Assembly: GCA_037903355.1 (NCBI GenBank)
Contig: JBAJFE010000062.1
Coordinates: 186,001-250,000, forward strand
Source: Trichuris trichiura
Taxonomy: Eukaryota; Nematoda; Enoplea; Trichinellida; Trichuridae
Direction of reading: 5' to 3'
Length of the DNA stretch: 64,000 nucleotides
The stretch's first letter is position 1. Each line of letters starts with the position of its first letter. A program made the translations under genes and the position numbers. This document shows, in pieces, positions 1-14,200 of this stretch. Below the pieces are notes generated by a model that was given only the letters and a program-made list of their open reading frames with translations, did not search any database and had not been told where the DNA came from.

Positions 1-3000
1 TCAACCATCAGTTTGTAACACACGCGGCCTTCCAGCACGTTGACTCCTTTGCTTAAATCATTCACCAACATTCCACCCTCTTTGCATAAAAGGCGCAAAT
101 TTTCTAGAGAGCGCTTTTGCGAGTTCAACATTCCAGTCAAGCGTATAATCTTATTCATGCACAAGTTGCTCAGACCAAGCATGACTGCGCTGGTTCGCTT
201 TTCCACTTGATCATTAATACCAGTGAAACTCTTTGCGGATACTTTCATCCAGTAAGACATACAAGTCCAGTAGAATCGGCACAACGTATCAAGATTTTCA
301 AATGACGTCTCAGAAATGTCACTTCCATCCTGTTCATCGATGCACATGCTGAAAGCCGCATTTTCCATCTGTTCAAAGCTGATAAGATGCCCTTTTCTAT
401 ATGACAAACCAAGCACATCCGACATTGTCCTCATCAAAGCGGCTATCGTCTTTTGCCGTTGCGCCAATTCCCTTTTAAAAAGCTTTTCATTTTTTTCACT
501 TTCTCCATAACCGGCCGAGCCGCGTAATTTGGCTGTTGTATTTTTGCACAGCTCTGCAACCTCACCCAACATCTCCGAGCACTTGAGCGTTGACGATTGC
601 ATGTTGAACCGCTTGAGCAGCTGACCGAGCTTACCGTAAATTTTGAGAATTTTCGGACAATCGCTGCACGCCTCCAAAGGCTTGTCATCATCCATACCAG
701 AGCTGTTGAAAGGGAAACACCCGGCATCGTCGATGGTTAACGCAGAAACGGTGCCGGCAGACAGAACGACGCTTAAAGGCTCAGCCAGTTTTTCTTTGTA
801 CTTTTTCACGATGTTGAATAGCTGTCGCTTTTTATGCTTCACGGAATCCAACAAGGCCCACCAGTTCAACGTGTTGAACTTTACAATTCGAATTAAGTCC
901 TGAACAAGACAAAAAGCAAAAATGAATAGCGAGACAAAACATAGCTAGCGTTAGCTTGCCTTCAGCTCCTTCTCCTTCGGCTGTCTGGCTGTAGCTACGG
1001 ATTTTCGAACAATAACGAAATATTGGGAATAGTAGGCGCACATGTTCGCCAATACGTCAGCGTAGCGCGATTGGCGGATCGACTTGCAGTGCCGCAACAA
1101 CAACTGTATCCCGCGGATGTAGCTGATAAAGTGACCGACAGCCAACGAAGCAATGTCCACCGAGAAACTTTTAATGAAACCGCCCAGTGGTACAGTCTGA
1201 AAAACGACAATCAAGTAGGAGCTCTGCTGTCTTACTGCAGCAGCGAATTCTTAAAAAACTCATATGGGCGAGGCAACTTATCTGGTTGGACATTCTACCC
1301 TGCAACTTCTTATCTTTTTACACACAAAGTTTTTACAGTAATGATAATTCAGAAAGTTGCCCAAAGCGGGGCCAGCGGAAGGAAAAGTACTTACTGTTGT
1401 CTGGCAAAGGTCAACAATGTCTGCAAAGGCCAAAGCCCTTTCCAAACCCTCATTTTGAAAGTCAATTTCAGCGTCGTCCAGCAGTAAGCTCCAACGACCC
1501 AACTCTTGCTCTCGTCCTTTGATCAACAAAGCTCTCAAGGGCTGACTAGCTTCGTTGAGTTTATCGTCGCGTCGAGCGACTTGATCCCATTGTTCCACTC
1601 GACCTGCGAAAAAAAATTGCATAGGGGACATAGCTTAAATTGCAGCTAGTCAATGCCGTATACCTAGAAGCAACTGAAGCGCCGGTAAGAGCCCCTGATA
1701 AGTTGTATTGCATGGCAATTCCAGTAAGCGATCAATGTCCGCTTGGATATCTTGAAGTATAGCATTGTTTGGCCACTCGGTTTCAAGACGAAGGAGGGAT
1801 GATTGCAAAGTTTCCACCGCTGTTGAGCACTGCACAGCGAGTGAGTAGCATCCATTTTCCTTTGCATCCTCCTTTAACCCAGCCAACGAACGATAGATTT
1901 CGTTAAGAATAAGCACGTGATTGCTCATCAAATATTCGTCAAAGTGATCAAAAACGGAAAGCCATTTTTCGCAAGGCTTCACGTTTGCCCAATAGGACGT
2001 GAACAGCAATTCTCTATTCGAAAGTTGGCATGACGTTTTGTCCATCAATTTTCTAAACACTTCAACAACAAGAGACCTCTGGTTCAGATAAAATGAGTCC
2101 GTTTCTGCAGATTCCTGCTCATCTTGCTCATAGTACGATTGACGAGAAGAGAATAATTTCTCCAGTGCCGCCTCCTCTGCTTCTTCAGCCGTTGTCGACT
2201 CAGCCTTCATTTCGAACAGCGCATTGCTGCGTTGAAAATGGTTCGTTATTTTTGACCACTGAGCTCGCAGAAGGTCAACAATTTCACCATAGCGACTTGC
2301 TTCGATTGCACCGGAATCGAGCAGCCTAAAAATCACTCTGTAACGTCTCTGTTGAACTACAACTGGGGAATACCTCAACAAGGCAGCATTTGTCAACTGC
2401 TTCGCATGAGGCAATGGAGATTTCCAGTTGTGAATAGGAAATGGTAAACATTCAAAAGATAAAGGTATGACGCTGTTCTGGAATCACACGTTCATTATGA
2501 AATGCGTAAGCAGAGGATAATAAGGCAGCTTTTTTTACCAAGTGAGCATTTAGATCAGGGGTTGTCTGCTGGTCCACCAGCAAAGCCTGGCGGACGATGC
2601 GTATCAGCGACCAGTCCAAGGCAAGAAGCATCATGTCCAAACCGACTCTCAGCACCGCGACAATGTCTGGATAGCCGGTAGACTCGCAGATCAACTTCCT
2701 TGCATGACCAATGCTGCATATTTGCTGGACCAATCCGTAAATAAGTGACTGAAACGCCTGCGCCGAAGCTGGTTGACAACACTTGTCAAACAGACTACGC
2801 AACTGATCGCCGGATGTGTTCATAAAACCGCATAAATGACCGGTCAGCTGATCAAGATTTAGCTGGAATAAAAGTTTTCGAAGATACGGGTACTGGAGTA
2901 AGACATACCATTTCGCTTCGCGATATTTGCATCTCATCATCCAGGCATACTGGCTGTTGCTGTTGTTGTTGCCCCTCCAACAAAGCAGACAGAGCGTCCA

Positions 3001-6000
3001 GAAGAGAGTTGAAGTAAGGATGTGCGCATCTACCGCGCAGACGATCCGCCTTCTCCATATTTTCGATCGCAGGGAAGGAATCGTCAACGACAGGGTAGCC
3101 TGCCGCGCACATTAGGTGAACGGAACAAACAGACAATTCTTTCCATATAAGGTTAAGCTAAACAGCAATTTCAAAATACAAAAACTAGGTTGCTTTACGC
3201 TTCCTACCTGCTTGTGCAAGGCACTTTGTTTGGCAATTCGCACTAAAACAGGATCTAACGACTCTGACAACGTCGTCGCCAACCAGCTGTACAAGTATCC
3301 AACGTCGAAGCAAACTTTTTCTAGCATTACGTCATCATAGTTAACTTCTAAAACGACCGGGCTTTGAAAAGAGCCAACAACACATTTATGCAGCATAGAT
3401 AAACCCAAACTTGAGCAACGTTCAGATCTCCCGACGTTTATCCGTTTTGGGCCAAATTTTATCCTAATTTGCATAGGCTGCCTTCAGCATGGGATACTGT
3501 GTGCAGGTCTGATTTTCAAGACAAAAAAAGAAGAAAGCTCACCAAGTTCATTGTAGCTTCTCAAAGCGTTCTCGTAGAGTTCGCTTAGGTTGCAACCAAG
3601 CTTCAACGTTTTCATTGAAACTGCACCAATGGCAGCGCCAATTCTGTCCAAAGTGGCGCGCAGCAACTGTCGGATAATGCTCCTACATTTAAAAAATGGG
3701 CGCTTTAATGATTAGACTTAAGTCGACGTTGGAATAATCCACCTGGAATGCCAACGCATCCGCCTTAAAGGAGCACCCAAATGCCAAACGAACTTTATTA
3801 CTTCCATCGCTTCAGCGGCGAACTGCTGCATCTTGCCAATTGGTATGGAAAGCCCACTGGGTCGTAGATGGTCGAGAAATACTTTGCAGAGCACGCTGGT
3901 CACAACTGGCGACTCTATCAAGCCGTCAATTCGCGCTATATTAAACTGTTGGCTTTGATAGCCGCTAGATTCGACTGGATGGTCATCACGGCTTAGTATT
4001 TCGTCTGAGGACAAATCAAGGCATAATGCAGACATGAAGGGCATTGAAGACGTTAGACACTTCAGCCAATCGTATAAATTCGCGTCTGAAGACGACGACG
4101 GTGATTTAGTAAACAGTTTTGGATGGAGAAGTGCGTCATCCAGAAAGATCAGCCTATCTAAGCTATCCTCGTCAATTGTCCCCTGCGAAACCGTATAGCA
4201 CTTGATCATGACGGAAGCCACTGCTGACAGCGTCGGTTCCGGGTGATTCAAAGAGGTACAGTTGAAATTTTCTTTTTTATATATGAATTTGTCTATTTCG
4301 TTCGCGTCCACCGAACGGTCCTTCTTCAACGCCAGCAACATTCTTTTAGTGCGCATTATGACATCACTGTTATCTATGCTTTTGGTAGCTTCGTTTGCAA
4401 TAGTCAACTCGAAGAAAGAAAGCAAGCGTTCGCTACACTCGGCATTCCAAAGCTGCGAAGACTGCCGCAACTCTGCTTTCAGTGCAAAGCTATCATACAG
4501 AGACGCGAATAGACGTTCGCAAGAAAACGTTTGATCGAAGTTTTGACCTTCCCTTAGAAAAGCGTCCTTCAACCTAAGGAAGAGATAAGAAGAAACGTAG
4601 ACCATAAGTTCAAACGGTCGATTAGGAACGTACCCCATCTTGGTTGTAAAATGTTGAAACCACAAGTCCAACTGGCGCAGCAACATCCAAAATTCTACGT
4701 AGCCATTCGCAGTAGACTGCTCGCGTTGAAGGAGGCGAAAATTCCTAAGGCATAAATACAACGCGGACAAGTACATGATGGCCTACAAGGGTTAGCATAT
4801 GTAAAGCCTACAGTATAGAACTTCAATTTACCTCGAACCACGCGTCCGAGTGAAACGGCTTACGAGCAAAAGCGAAGACGATCTTCTTGCAGCAACTATG
4901 ATAGTCTAGCAGGGAAGAGGCCTGCTTAATGGCAACGATCCAAAAACGCGGCACTAGTAGAAAAAAAACAATAGAAAAGCCATGTACACCCAAACGCAGC
5001 TTACTATTCCGCAAATGCGACAGGCGTTCCATCTTAGCCGATGTTATTTTGCCAAACTGAACCGCGTGGAACCAATTGAAAATTAAATAAAACAACACCC
5101 TAAAGCAAATGGCGCATTGCGGAAGAGAATATTTGAATATGCAAATGTGCGCTTACCTGTTGCAATTGCTTTCTACCGTTTCATCAAGAGCTTTGCTCAT
5201 AAACCACCGAGGGTCAAATGCGACATGATACGATTGGTCTGAAATAAACTGCTCGAAATGAAGAGCAAGCCAAATGGGCCCAATGGCTAGTCTACCGAAC
5301 CTACAGGAGAAGGCTGATGCGCAGAATCAGCCAGCAAAAGGATAGTCTTAAATGGTGACAAAGGGTTGCCTTGGGTTTTGCATAACGCAGTACGGATGAA
5401 GATCCTGTATTCGTGAAATACATTTTTTCACGGATACCGAATATACATCTGTACTCGGCTAAGAAAGAGTATAGGAATTAAAAATAGACACGTTTCGTTT
5501 TTCTGAAGAGGCCAAAACTTGATCACTCCAAATATTTGCTAAGTATGCTAAAAAATACACACTGACGATAGGTCAAGAAAATGTGCTGACACTTCAGAAC
5601 TTCCTATTTTTGTTTCCTGTTAAACTGCTTTTTATTATTATCATTGTAACTCCAAGTTAGTGAATAGCATTGCTGACAGAAGGGATAACCGGATTTGCTA
5701 ATCGTAGATTAGTTTAGTCGGCTAGTCTACAACTGCAGCAACTAAAAAACGCGCTTGTAAGCGAATGGACGTTCAACTTTACGTCCAATTATTGCATACA
5801 CGGGTGAGCCTCGCTTGAGCAAAAGATCTAATATTTGTTTCAGAAATGAATACCTTACCGTGAACAGAATCACGGCGAAATATTGAGACCAATTTCCTAT
5901 TGAGATCATTGACAAATCTATCCAAACGAGGCAGTCCATTGCCGCTGAGAAAATCTGCAAAAAAAATCGTTGAACAAAAAAGAAATAATAGAATTCAGCG

Positions 6001-9000
6001 TCACTCACTCACCTTTGTCAACTCGCTGTAAAAGAGCAACCCTGTGCAAAACATCTTGCATAGACGAATAGTAGAAGAACTGACGACGACTGATATTCAG
6101 CAAGTCACTGCGTCAAAACATGAGGACGTCAAAACGTGTAGCAGTTGAAAGTACAGAACCTGCCTACCGATCTCGTTTCAAATCGTTACAGTAGCAATAA
6201 AACAGAATACTGTCTCGATGAAGAGCGCTAAACGCTGCTTCTCGGGCTAGCATATTCAGCCGCGAAACGATGAAACTCGATGGCGTATTGAACAGCAATT
6301 CAAGCCGTTCCTCGTTTTCCGAAATTTCATCTTCATCCACTAGCTGAATTGTTCCGCTGTCAGGGGACTCTTGACGCAATAAAACATATATGTGTGTAGG
6401 GTACACTCCATATGAAGCGAAGTTACGCTAAATCTCCTTACTTAATTCGTCGCGCAGCACTACACGCCCAATGGGATCTCGAAAGCAGGCATCTTCATCC
6501 AGAATGAATATTTCGACACCCCGGTTACGCACCGATCGAAATATTTCTCCGTGATCTGGATTCATCGTGAAAAATGCCCTAAATTGTGGAAATTTCCCTT
6601 TGGAAAGCAAAGACAATCGATCATTGCAGCTCACCTAAACTTGGCATCACGCTTGTACGTCGTCTGGCCCACAGTTTTGGAAGCGGAAAAGCCGACCGAC
6701 AATTCGCCGTCTGGTTCGAATAAGCTATTAAGCCGTTCCAAAACGGCGGAGCTTAAAAGGAAAGTCGAAATTTGCGTAATTCTTAGATAGATATCAAGCT
6801 GTGCTCACGAGCAGAGATTTACGTTTTCCAGTAGTATCCATTCACCCGAACGAATCGCTTTCACTAAGGGACTGTCGACCCATTCGAATCGTATGCCCTT
6901 TTCGGCACTATTCGCCTTTTTCAACTTTTCCGTAAGTGCATCGACGCGACCTACCAAATTATTTACAACATCCGTTGACACTCCCGGACAACAAAGGCCA
7001 TCAACGAAACGATTCACTCGGGCTATAATTGAGCAGCAAAAGTCTAAACTGTGCTTCCGACAGCTGAGTAAGTGTTCCTCCGCAAAACACGAAACTTCAA
7101 CGGCAAAGCTCAAGTTATTAACTGCCAAGCAGGACGATATCACTGCGTCACAAATCTCTGCTGCCTCTTCCAAACATTCATCAATGAAACAATCCAGAAA
7201 AGTCTAAAAAAATAAATAAAACAGAGCAATAACATTTAAGGCATTCGAAAAGTTAACAAACCCGCTGCTCGTAGCAGCCAAGCAGTTCGGTAACGTCGGT
7301 ATCAGCTGTCAGATAAAAAATATTCAACTTCTGCCTGCAAAGGCCGGCTAAAGTGCGTACGAGTATGGATTTTCCAACGCGCGACCTTCCAACCTAAAAA
7401 CAAAATGTATGAGAAAAACTATTCTCTCTGTTGTTGGTCTTCTACGAGGATAGTAAGGAAATCCATGTTTATACAATGCATCATGGCCCGCATGTATTTG
7501 CCCAAACTCGAAAGCAGTACTGCCCTTTCCAGAACTTCTGAGACTTGGGGAGACGCTTCGCGCTCCAGCGAAGTATCGCACGTGTACAGAAAACCATCAG
7601 TCACAGAGAAATGATTCCATAGGCGACTTGGCTGTTGGCCAAATATTTCGCAAGCCATTTCAGCGAGCTGAAAAGTAGCGTCTACATCGCAAGTATTTAA
7701 ACGCTTAACAAGCAGTAACAGCATTGGTGATGGTTTTTCTCCGACCTGAATGCACAATTGCTCTGCAGCATTTCTGGACAACAACAACAATACAACTATT
7801 CCAGTTTGACTGAGGAAAACAGAAAACAAAGTAAGACCAACTGACCTGTCGACGATCATCCGACGTACGGAAACGATATCCATAAATGATCTCTGCGGCA
7901 TCGACAACGGCAAGGTCGCTATCTCGCTGCAAAGGGAGACTACAGTAATTTAAAAATTTAAATCTGCGAAAACAGACCACAAGTTGACATAGGCGAATCA
8001 AGTCGCGCACGTTGAATTCCCATGGTCCGCCGCTCTGCCCAAACAACCGTCGGTCGTTCACCCTTTCGTTGAGCTTCAAATAGAAGCAAGGCATTTTTAA
8101 GTATGAACAATTCCAAATTAGGCATCACGTACGGACATGCTAAAATCGACCATGCGAGAAATTAAATTTTCAGAAAACTTTTCGCATTGAAGGAAAGGTT
8201 GCAGAATTGCCGTCACGTCGTCTTGCTGCAGCTCGTCCAAATGAATCTTGCGAAAACAAAAATAAGGATGCTATGCAAATTAGATAGCGGTAACCTACGA
8301 TGACGAAACGATTGAGAAATGATTTGGGAAGCGCCTTTCGGCTCCCGCCTTGGTGTATTGGATTTTGGGACGCAAAAAACCTTGTCTGCACTCGGTCGAC
8401 GGTGAAAAGGCGACCCAACTCCGGAATGAATATTTCACCTCGATGATCGAAGCAGGAATTTAACCCTTCCAAAACAGACTGACTGGCTAAGTTCATCTGT
8501 ATGCAAAAAATTTGCAATTAAGAGAATGGCAGTCCTTGACGCTGCGTACCTCATCGAGCAAAACCCAATGGCCGTTTTTTATTGCCGACAACAGAGGACC
8601 ATCCTTCCATGCGAACGTTTGCTTGCGGTTGTTCAAAACAACTGGCATATCCATACCAAAAAGATCATTCAAATCCTTAAAAGGCAAGGAAAGATCATCC
8701 TACTCTCCTGAGCACACTTTATTTACCGTATGCTCAGACAAATTGATACGCGTAACGGGATATCCGCTTGCCTTGGCTATTGCTATAACCAGACTGCTCT
8801 TACCAACGCCTGGACTGCCTTCAAGCAGAATAGGCTTGTCCAAGGTGATGGCTCGAAGAATACGGAATGCATTCTCCCGACAAGTCGGTCCTGTTAAACA
8901 ATAGGAAGGATCCGCGTTGCTACCCAAAGGACCAATTGGAATGAAGAAGGGAAAAATGCCAAAATGTCCATTCTCTGAGATCGCTTGTCCTATTGGTTCG

Positions 9001-11121
9001 GCCACTTCGCAAACCATTGGCACTTGAGTCAACAGAAATTGTATTGCCTCCTCCGACAGTTGTTTTCGAATCGACCTTGAGTTGCAGGAACTTTGCAAAG
9101 CTAAAATAACAAAGTTGACCGAAGTGAAGGATGTCGGAAAGCTGAACATTGAAAAAGTGCCATTACCAACGCTGTCCAACAGCATCATACCGCCATGTAG
9201 GATGGAAGGGCCAAGTCCAAGCATTGAATGAGTCGCTTTGATAAATTGTATCCAAGTGACAACGTCGCGCATGGTAAATCTACGCTATTGCGAGCGTAAG
9301 CTTTTTCTTTATAAAAGGCGGTTTTGTCAAACCTTGAAGTCAAATGAAGTCGGCCTGACAGCCATGCAAAATATTTAATTATTAGACGGCCAATTTCTGG
9401 AGCGTAGTTGATGCCATTCAAATTCGCAACCGTTGCTTCTTCGCTGCACTGTACATCCAAAGTCATTTCGCACCATACCTCCGTAAAGCGGTTTCGAAGC
9501 GCGCGGGAAAGCTAGAAGTCAAAGCTACTCATAAGCGGGCGCAGTCAATGAGTACAAATAAGTACTTCACGCTTGCCATAATCGCCGCCCGGATTCATTG
9601 TTGCCAAAATGGCAAAATTAGTCGCAGCAGTAACCGCCTCGCTGGAACACTGTTCAGAGGAACACTTCTCGTATAAGATCAACGTCCTTTCAGGTTCCAA
9701 AACACTGTTCAAACGTTCCAGTACAGAATCTTCAGCCAGAGAAATTTCGTCAATCAAAAGGGCAGCTCCTTCCTTCATTGCCTGAACGAGGCAACCGTCT
9801 TGCCATTCGAATAAGGCGCCAGAATTCTAAAACAATTACAGCTGCGAAACCCAACGCATTAATGCTTTGCAAAATATTGCAAAGTGTCTTTGGAAAAGGA
9901 AAGCCGATAGCTGCCATACTATTAAGAGTGAAATAAGCGCTACCATTAAAAACCGCTAAACGAAATCAAAAAACATTAGCAAGCTTAAAAAGTCGCTGCA
10001 TGCTATTTTTAAATGCAACGTAAACGTGTAGTTGTATATCGGATTGTTCGAAACGGACTCAGGCAGCTTCATTATGTAATACGGCTATTTTTTCATCACG
10101 TGAAAGCTTAAGGGAAGCACAGCTGTCGGATCGACTGTGACGAAGGTCGATCTGGAAGCTTGAGCTGCTTTATGCAAACTTTTTATGCTCAGCGCGAAAA
10201 ACGCTGCACACTAACACAGACAAGAGAACATAAACACAGAAAGATAATTACGTCATTCTTAAAAAGGCTATTGAGTGCTAAATTACATCCTAAAGTCTAT
10301 TCTCCATTTTTCATTCCAGTGCGTTTCGATTATGAAATCGAAAAATCTTTTCGTGTAATGCGATACTGCTACAGGAACATAGTCAATTATCGAGTATACG
10401 GCCACTGGACAGCAGTGGCAAAATTTCGACGCTTACAATTTTCTCTCTTATTGTCTACCGTCTCCATGTCCCGAGTCTGAATTTTACTAGACTTCACGTG
10501 CATCGTGTAATGCAAAATTTTCCAGAAACGCTCCCTCACACTACAAGAGAACAGTGTACGTTAAAATAAGGAAGTTCTCGTCTTTATCGATGCACTGCTT
10601 TTTAATACATAAACGGGCTTTGTGCGCTCCTATTATTACATTAGTATTACTATTAGCAAACTTATTTGTTGCTAGTTGTATTTCTAAACATAAAAGGTTT
10701 CGTAAAGGATAAATAAGTCAATGTTATCTTGTCGTTGTCAGCGTAACTCGGCCACACGTGGCCGCAAACCTACAGTAGCCATCCCTAACTTTATTACAAG
10801 CTACAGCGCCTCAGCTTGACAATAAAATGAAAATCCGATGGAAGCACACTTTTTGGGAAAGTAACTTTTCATTTTTTCCTATGGAAGTAACCTGCACATC
10901 AAATGAACGTCGTAAAAGATGAAAATACTCTTCTAGTTATCATTGTTTCCAGTCGCAACAAATGAAAATTCAAAACAGGTTTTCTGTAGATAAAACTTTG
11001 GCAAAAAGACTTGCACATAACCCAATCACGCAGAGCTTAATGATTATTCCTGCTGCTTCGAGTTAATCAAATGTTTCAATGTTAATAACGTAACTAGCTT
11101 TGCTGATAAGCCCCATCCATT

Positions 11122-11210
<89 letters not shown>

Positions 11211-14200
11211 GCAACGTTATTTTTAAACAACACAGAAATTAGTATTCATTTTACGATTTAATGTATACGACACATATATGTGTATGTCAGTTCAAGAACC
11301 TACCGCCTTTTCAGGTGGTGACGGCACGAGTCGGCCCACGAAATCTGCTGCTTCGGTTGACATGTGACAATTGATGGTGATAAGCCTACGTTTCATTGCA
11401 TCAGTTAGCATTTGACATAGCGTAGTCTTTGCGCATCTGAACATAGTTGGAATGATCTCCGTGGATGAGCGCCTACTTTGGGCGAATATGGCTACCCAGT
11501 TTCGCCGACCATGAGAACAGCTTCGCCAAACAATAACGCCTGATATACCAGAACCGCCATACGTATCAAACCATCAGTCCATACGATGCGCCAATCTTGC
11601 GTACCTATGCAATCACGGAGATAGGTTTCGCGACAAAACCTTTCTCAAGCGGCATACCGCTGGATGTATAAAGAATCTGACTCGGAAAGTAGGCAGAGTT
11701 GATGGAGAACAATGCTTGCGGAGAAATGGATCTACGAAAATGCTTCTCCAGCACTTGAACAACAATTGCTTCATCTTCCGGCAAGCGACTCCTTCCTCCG
11801 AGTAGAAAGAATCCTAAAAACAAGTCAAATTTAGTAATAACGCAATCTAGGCGTAACTACGGATTAAGCCAACCTTGATCCGCTAAGAATTGGTCCCAGT
11901 CGCGAGTTTCGCCCACCTTGGCGCCCGTTAAGCGAAAACGTTGTCCCCAACGAAACATGTCACGCAGCGTAATGTAACTTTGACGACCGGACAAACATCC
12001 AGCGTAAGAGCGGTGCAACTAGTTTTTAAAAAAGGACACTTTAATTATTCAAAAAGCTGGCAATTAAATAATACCTGCAAATCACGCATTACGGCTACCA
12101 TTTTGGAAGCGTACGACGGTGGAAGCTGTGAGCTCTTTGCCAGTATCTCTCCCAACTCGTCGTAAGGCAACTCGTTGAAATTAATCTCAACGAATCTGCT
12201 TCTCAAAGCGCGCGACAAAGTTTTTCTACCGCTATACACGCCCGGTGGATTTTGCGTGGCAAAGAGAATGAAATTTTCATGCGCTGAAACCACTTCCTGC
12301 GTTTCCGGTATAAACAGTTCCCTGTTGTCGTCGAGCACCTGAAATAGACTCTTCCAACATTCTGCCTACGAAAAACGCTATTGCCCACTCTGTTCAGCGC
12401 TTCAAGGACGTCAGGCTCTGCCAAATTAAGCTCGTCTAAAATTATCCAGTATCCTGCACGCATAGCTTTCACCAAAGGTCCTAAGAGGGAAAGAATAAAT
12501 TATAATATTTTACATCACACGGTAACATACCTTCTACAAAAACAAACTTTCCGGAAGAATCACTGACATAGGAGCCGGTATAATCTTGCAGATCGGTATT
12601 TTGATGGTTGTTTATTCGAATACACACGTTGCCAGTTAGTGCGGCTAAGAATTGAATCATACTTGTCTTTCCGACGGATGTTTCACCTTGCAGCAGCACC
12701 GGAAAGCGCCTACACGCAAGAAAATAAATTAGCGCATGAACATGTTGCTGGCTTAAGTATGCACCTGGCGCTGACAACTCGACAGAGATCTTCCAAGTTG
12801 CGAGTGACACTTTTGGATAAGACGTAATCAGGTTTGGTAAAAGGCTGCAGAGAACCCATAACTATCGGATAACCGCAGACGTCGCTGAAAAATAGCGCTA
12901 TAGGAATGTGAACTACAAATGGCAAAAGGCCTACAGAATGTTGCCTCGTTGCTTTGTTTTAAAATTTGGCTGCTCCATATCTTGCCTTTTTTTCTTCATG
13001 GTAAAATTTTGAATCATAGTTTTAAGCGTTGAGTAAGACTTGCTGTCGACGCCTGTCAAAAAGCCAAGACAAAATGCCTATAGAAAAAATTGTGGGAGAT
13101 TAGTAAATTGAATCCTATAGGGTTACCTCGTATAAAGAGCGACTCTTGTTAAGATAGCGGTTCTCATTGGCGTCCAACAAAGCTCGACACAGATTCCGTA
13201 AACTGAAAGCCAAACATGCATTAGAAAGAGAAAAAAGTGGCTGTATGCTACTTGAAGCACGGTGAGCGCCCCTGGGAATTCGACCTGAGTTCTGTGGACG
13301 CTATCTGCTTCACGTGCTGATAGAAATGAACAATGTTCTGCACAATGTCAGCTGAGAATACTGTTTTGGAAAGATATGAAGTAACCAAGTGCTGCATATC
13401 AACGGGGTCGCTAACATCGTCAACGTATATTTCCGTGAACCTACAAAAAAATCGTTTTTTCTTTAAGTGATAATTACATCCGATATATCACTTACAAACT
13501 TCTTAGGCCCACGGGCAGCTCTCGCTTACCAACGTCGGTAGCTGGATTCATGCAAGCAAACAAACGAAAGCTTTTATTAACAATACTTGTTTGTCGTTTA
13601 TAAGCATCAAGGAGCACTTCGTCACCGGCTTGGCAATCAATCACAACGTGAAGCCAACTAAGGAGCTCTTCGGAGGCCATGTTTACTTCATCCAAGAGAA
13701 TCCACTCCCCATTCTGCAGAGCTTTCATTAACACGCCCTGCAAATAAGCTAGTTGATCCGAAATCAACAATTTCCCTACCCTGCCTCGGTATATTGAAAA
13801 GCCAAGCCCGCTGGACCTTTACGAAGCAACTGACACCACGTGCGAATAACCGTTCTTAGAGAAATCCATTTTTCCCGCTGAACAGATTTACGCAGCGCCA
13901 TGGAAGAAACCTTGAGCATCATTTTAAGTGCAGTAAGCCATTTTTCATTTCTTGCGTTCTCCTTTGGAAAAAATGAAATGCTTATTATGCCACAAGGACG
14001 AGGAATAGTTTACGTTTAGCGCTTTGAAAAGTTCTTCGTTCCCTTTAGCGAAGCATTGAAAAAAGAGTTGCTCGAACCTGCGCTTCAGATCCTCCAAAGG
14101 CACTCGCAGCTTTACGGGGCTGTAGCTGAAATGAACTGGAAAGCATACGCACTACGGTTCTTCTGGGAAAAATTACCCTCCGGTTAAATCTGCCGTTTCG

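Larger units (their letters stand above)
9545..11560 (-). other. MDN1: Midasin AAA4 core, P-loop split by an intron and interrupted by a 1.48 kb intron
   Basis: The P-loop is assembled across a 59-base intron (11437-11495) and reads GETGCAKTT, with alanine where glycine normally precedes the lysine. The module continues to 11304 (FVGRLVPSPPEKA). It then breaks for an intron (9827-11303) and resumes with GALFEWQDGCLVQAMKEG, Walker B ALLIDEISLAEDSVLERLN and sensor LATMNPGGDYGKREV. Confidence 0.9.

Noticed and set aside
10160..10480. 106-codon plus-strand frame inside the midasin AAA4 intron
   Set aside because: No recognisable domain, ordinary intronic composition, and no splice context.
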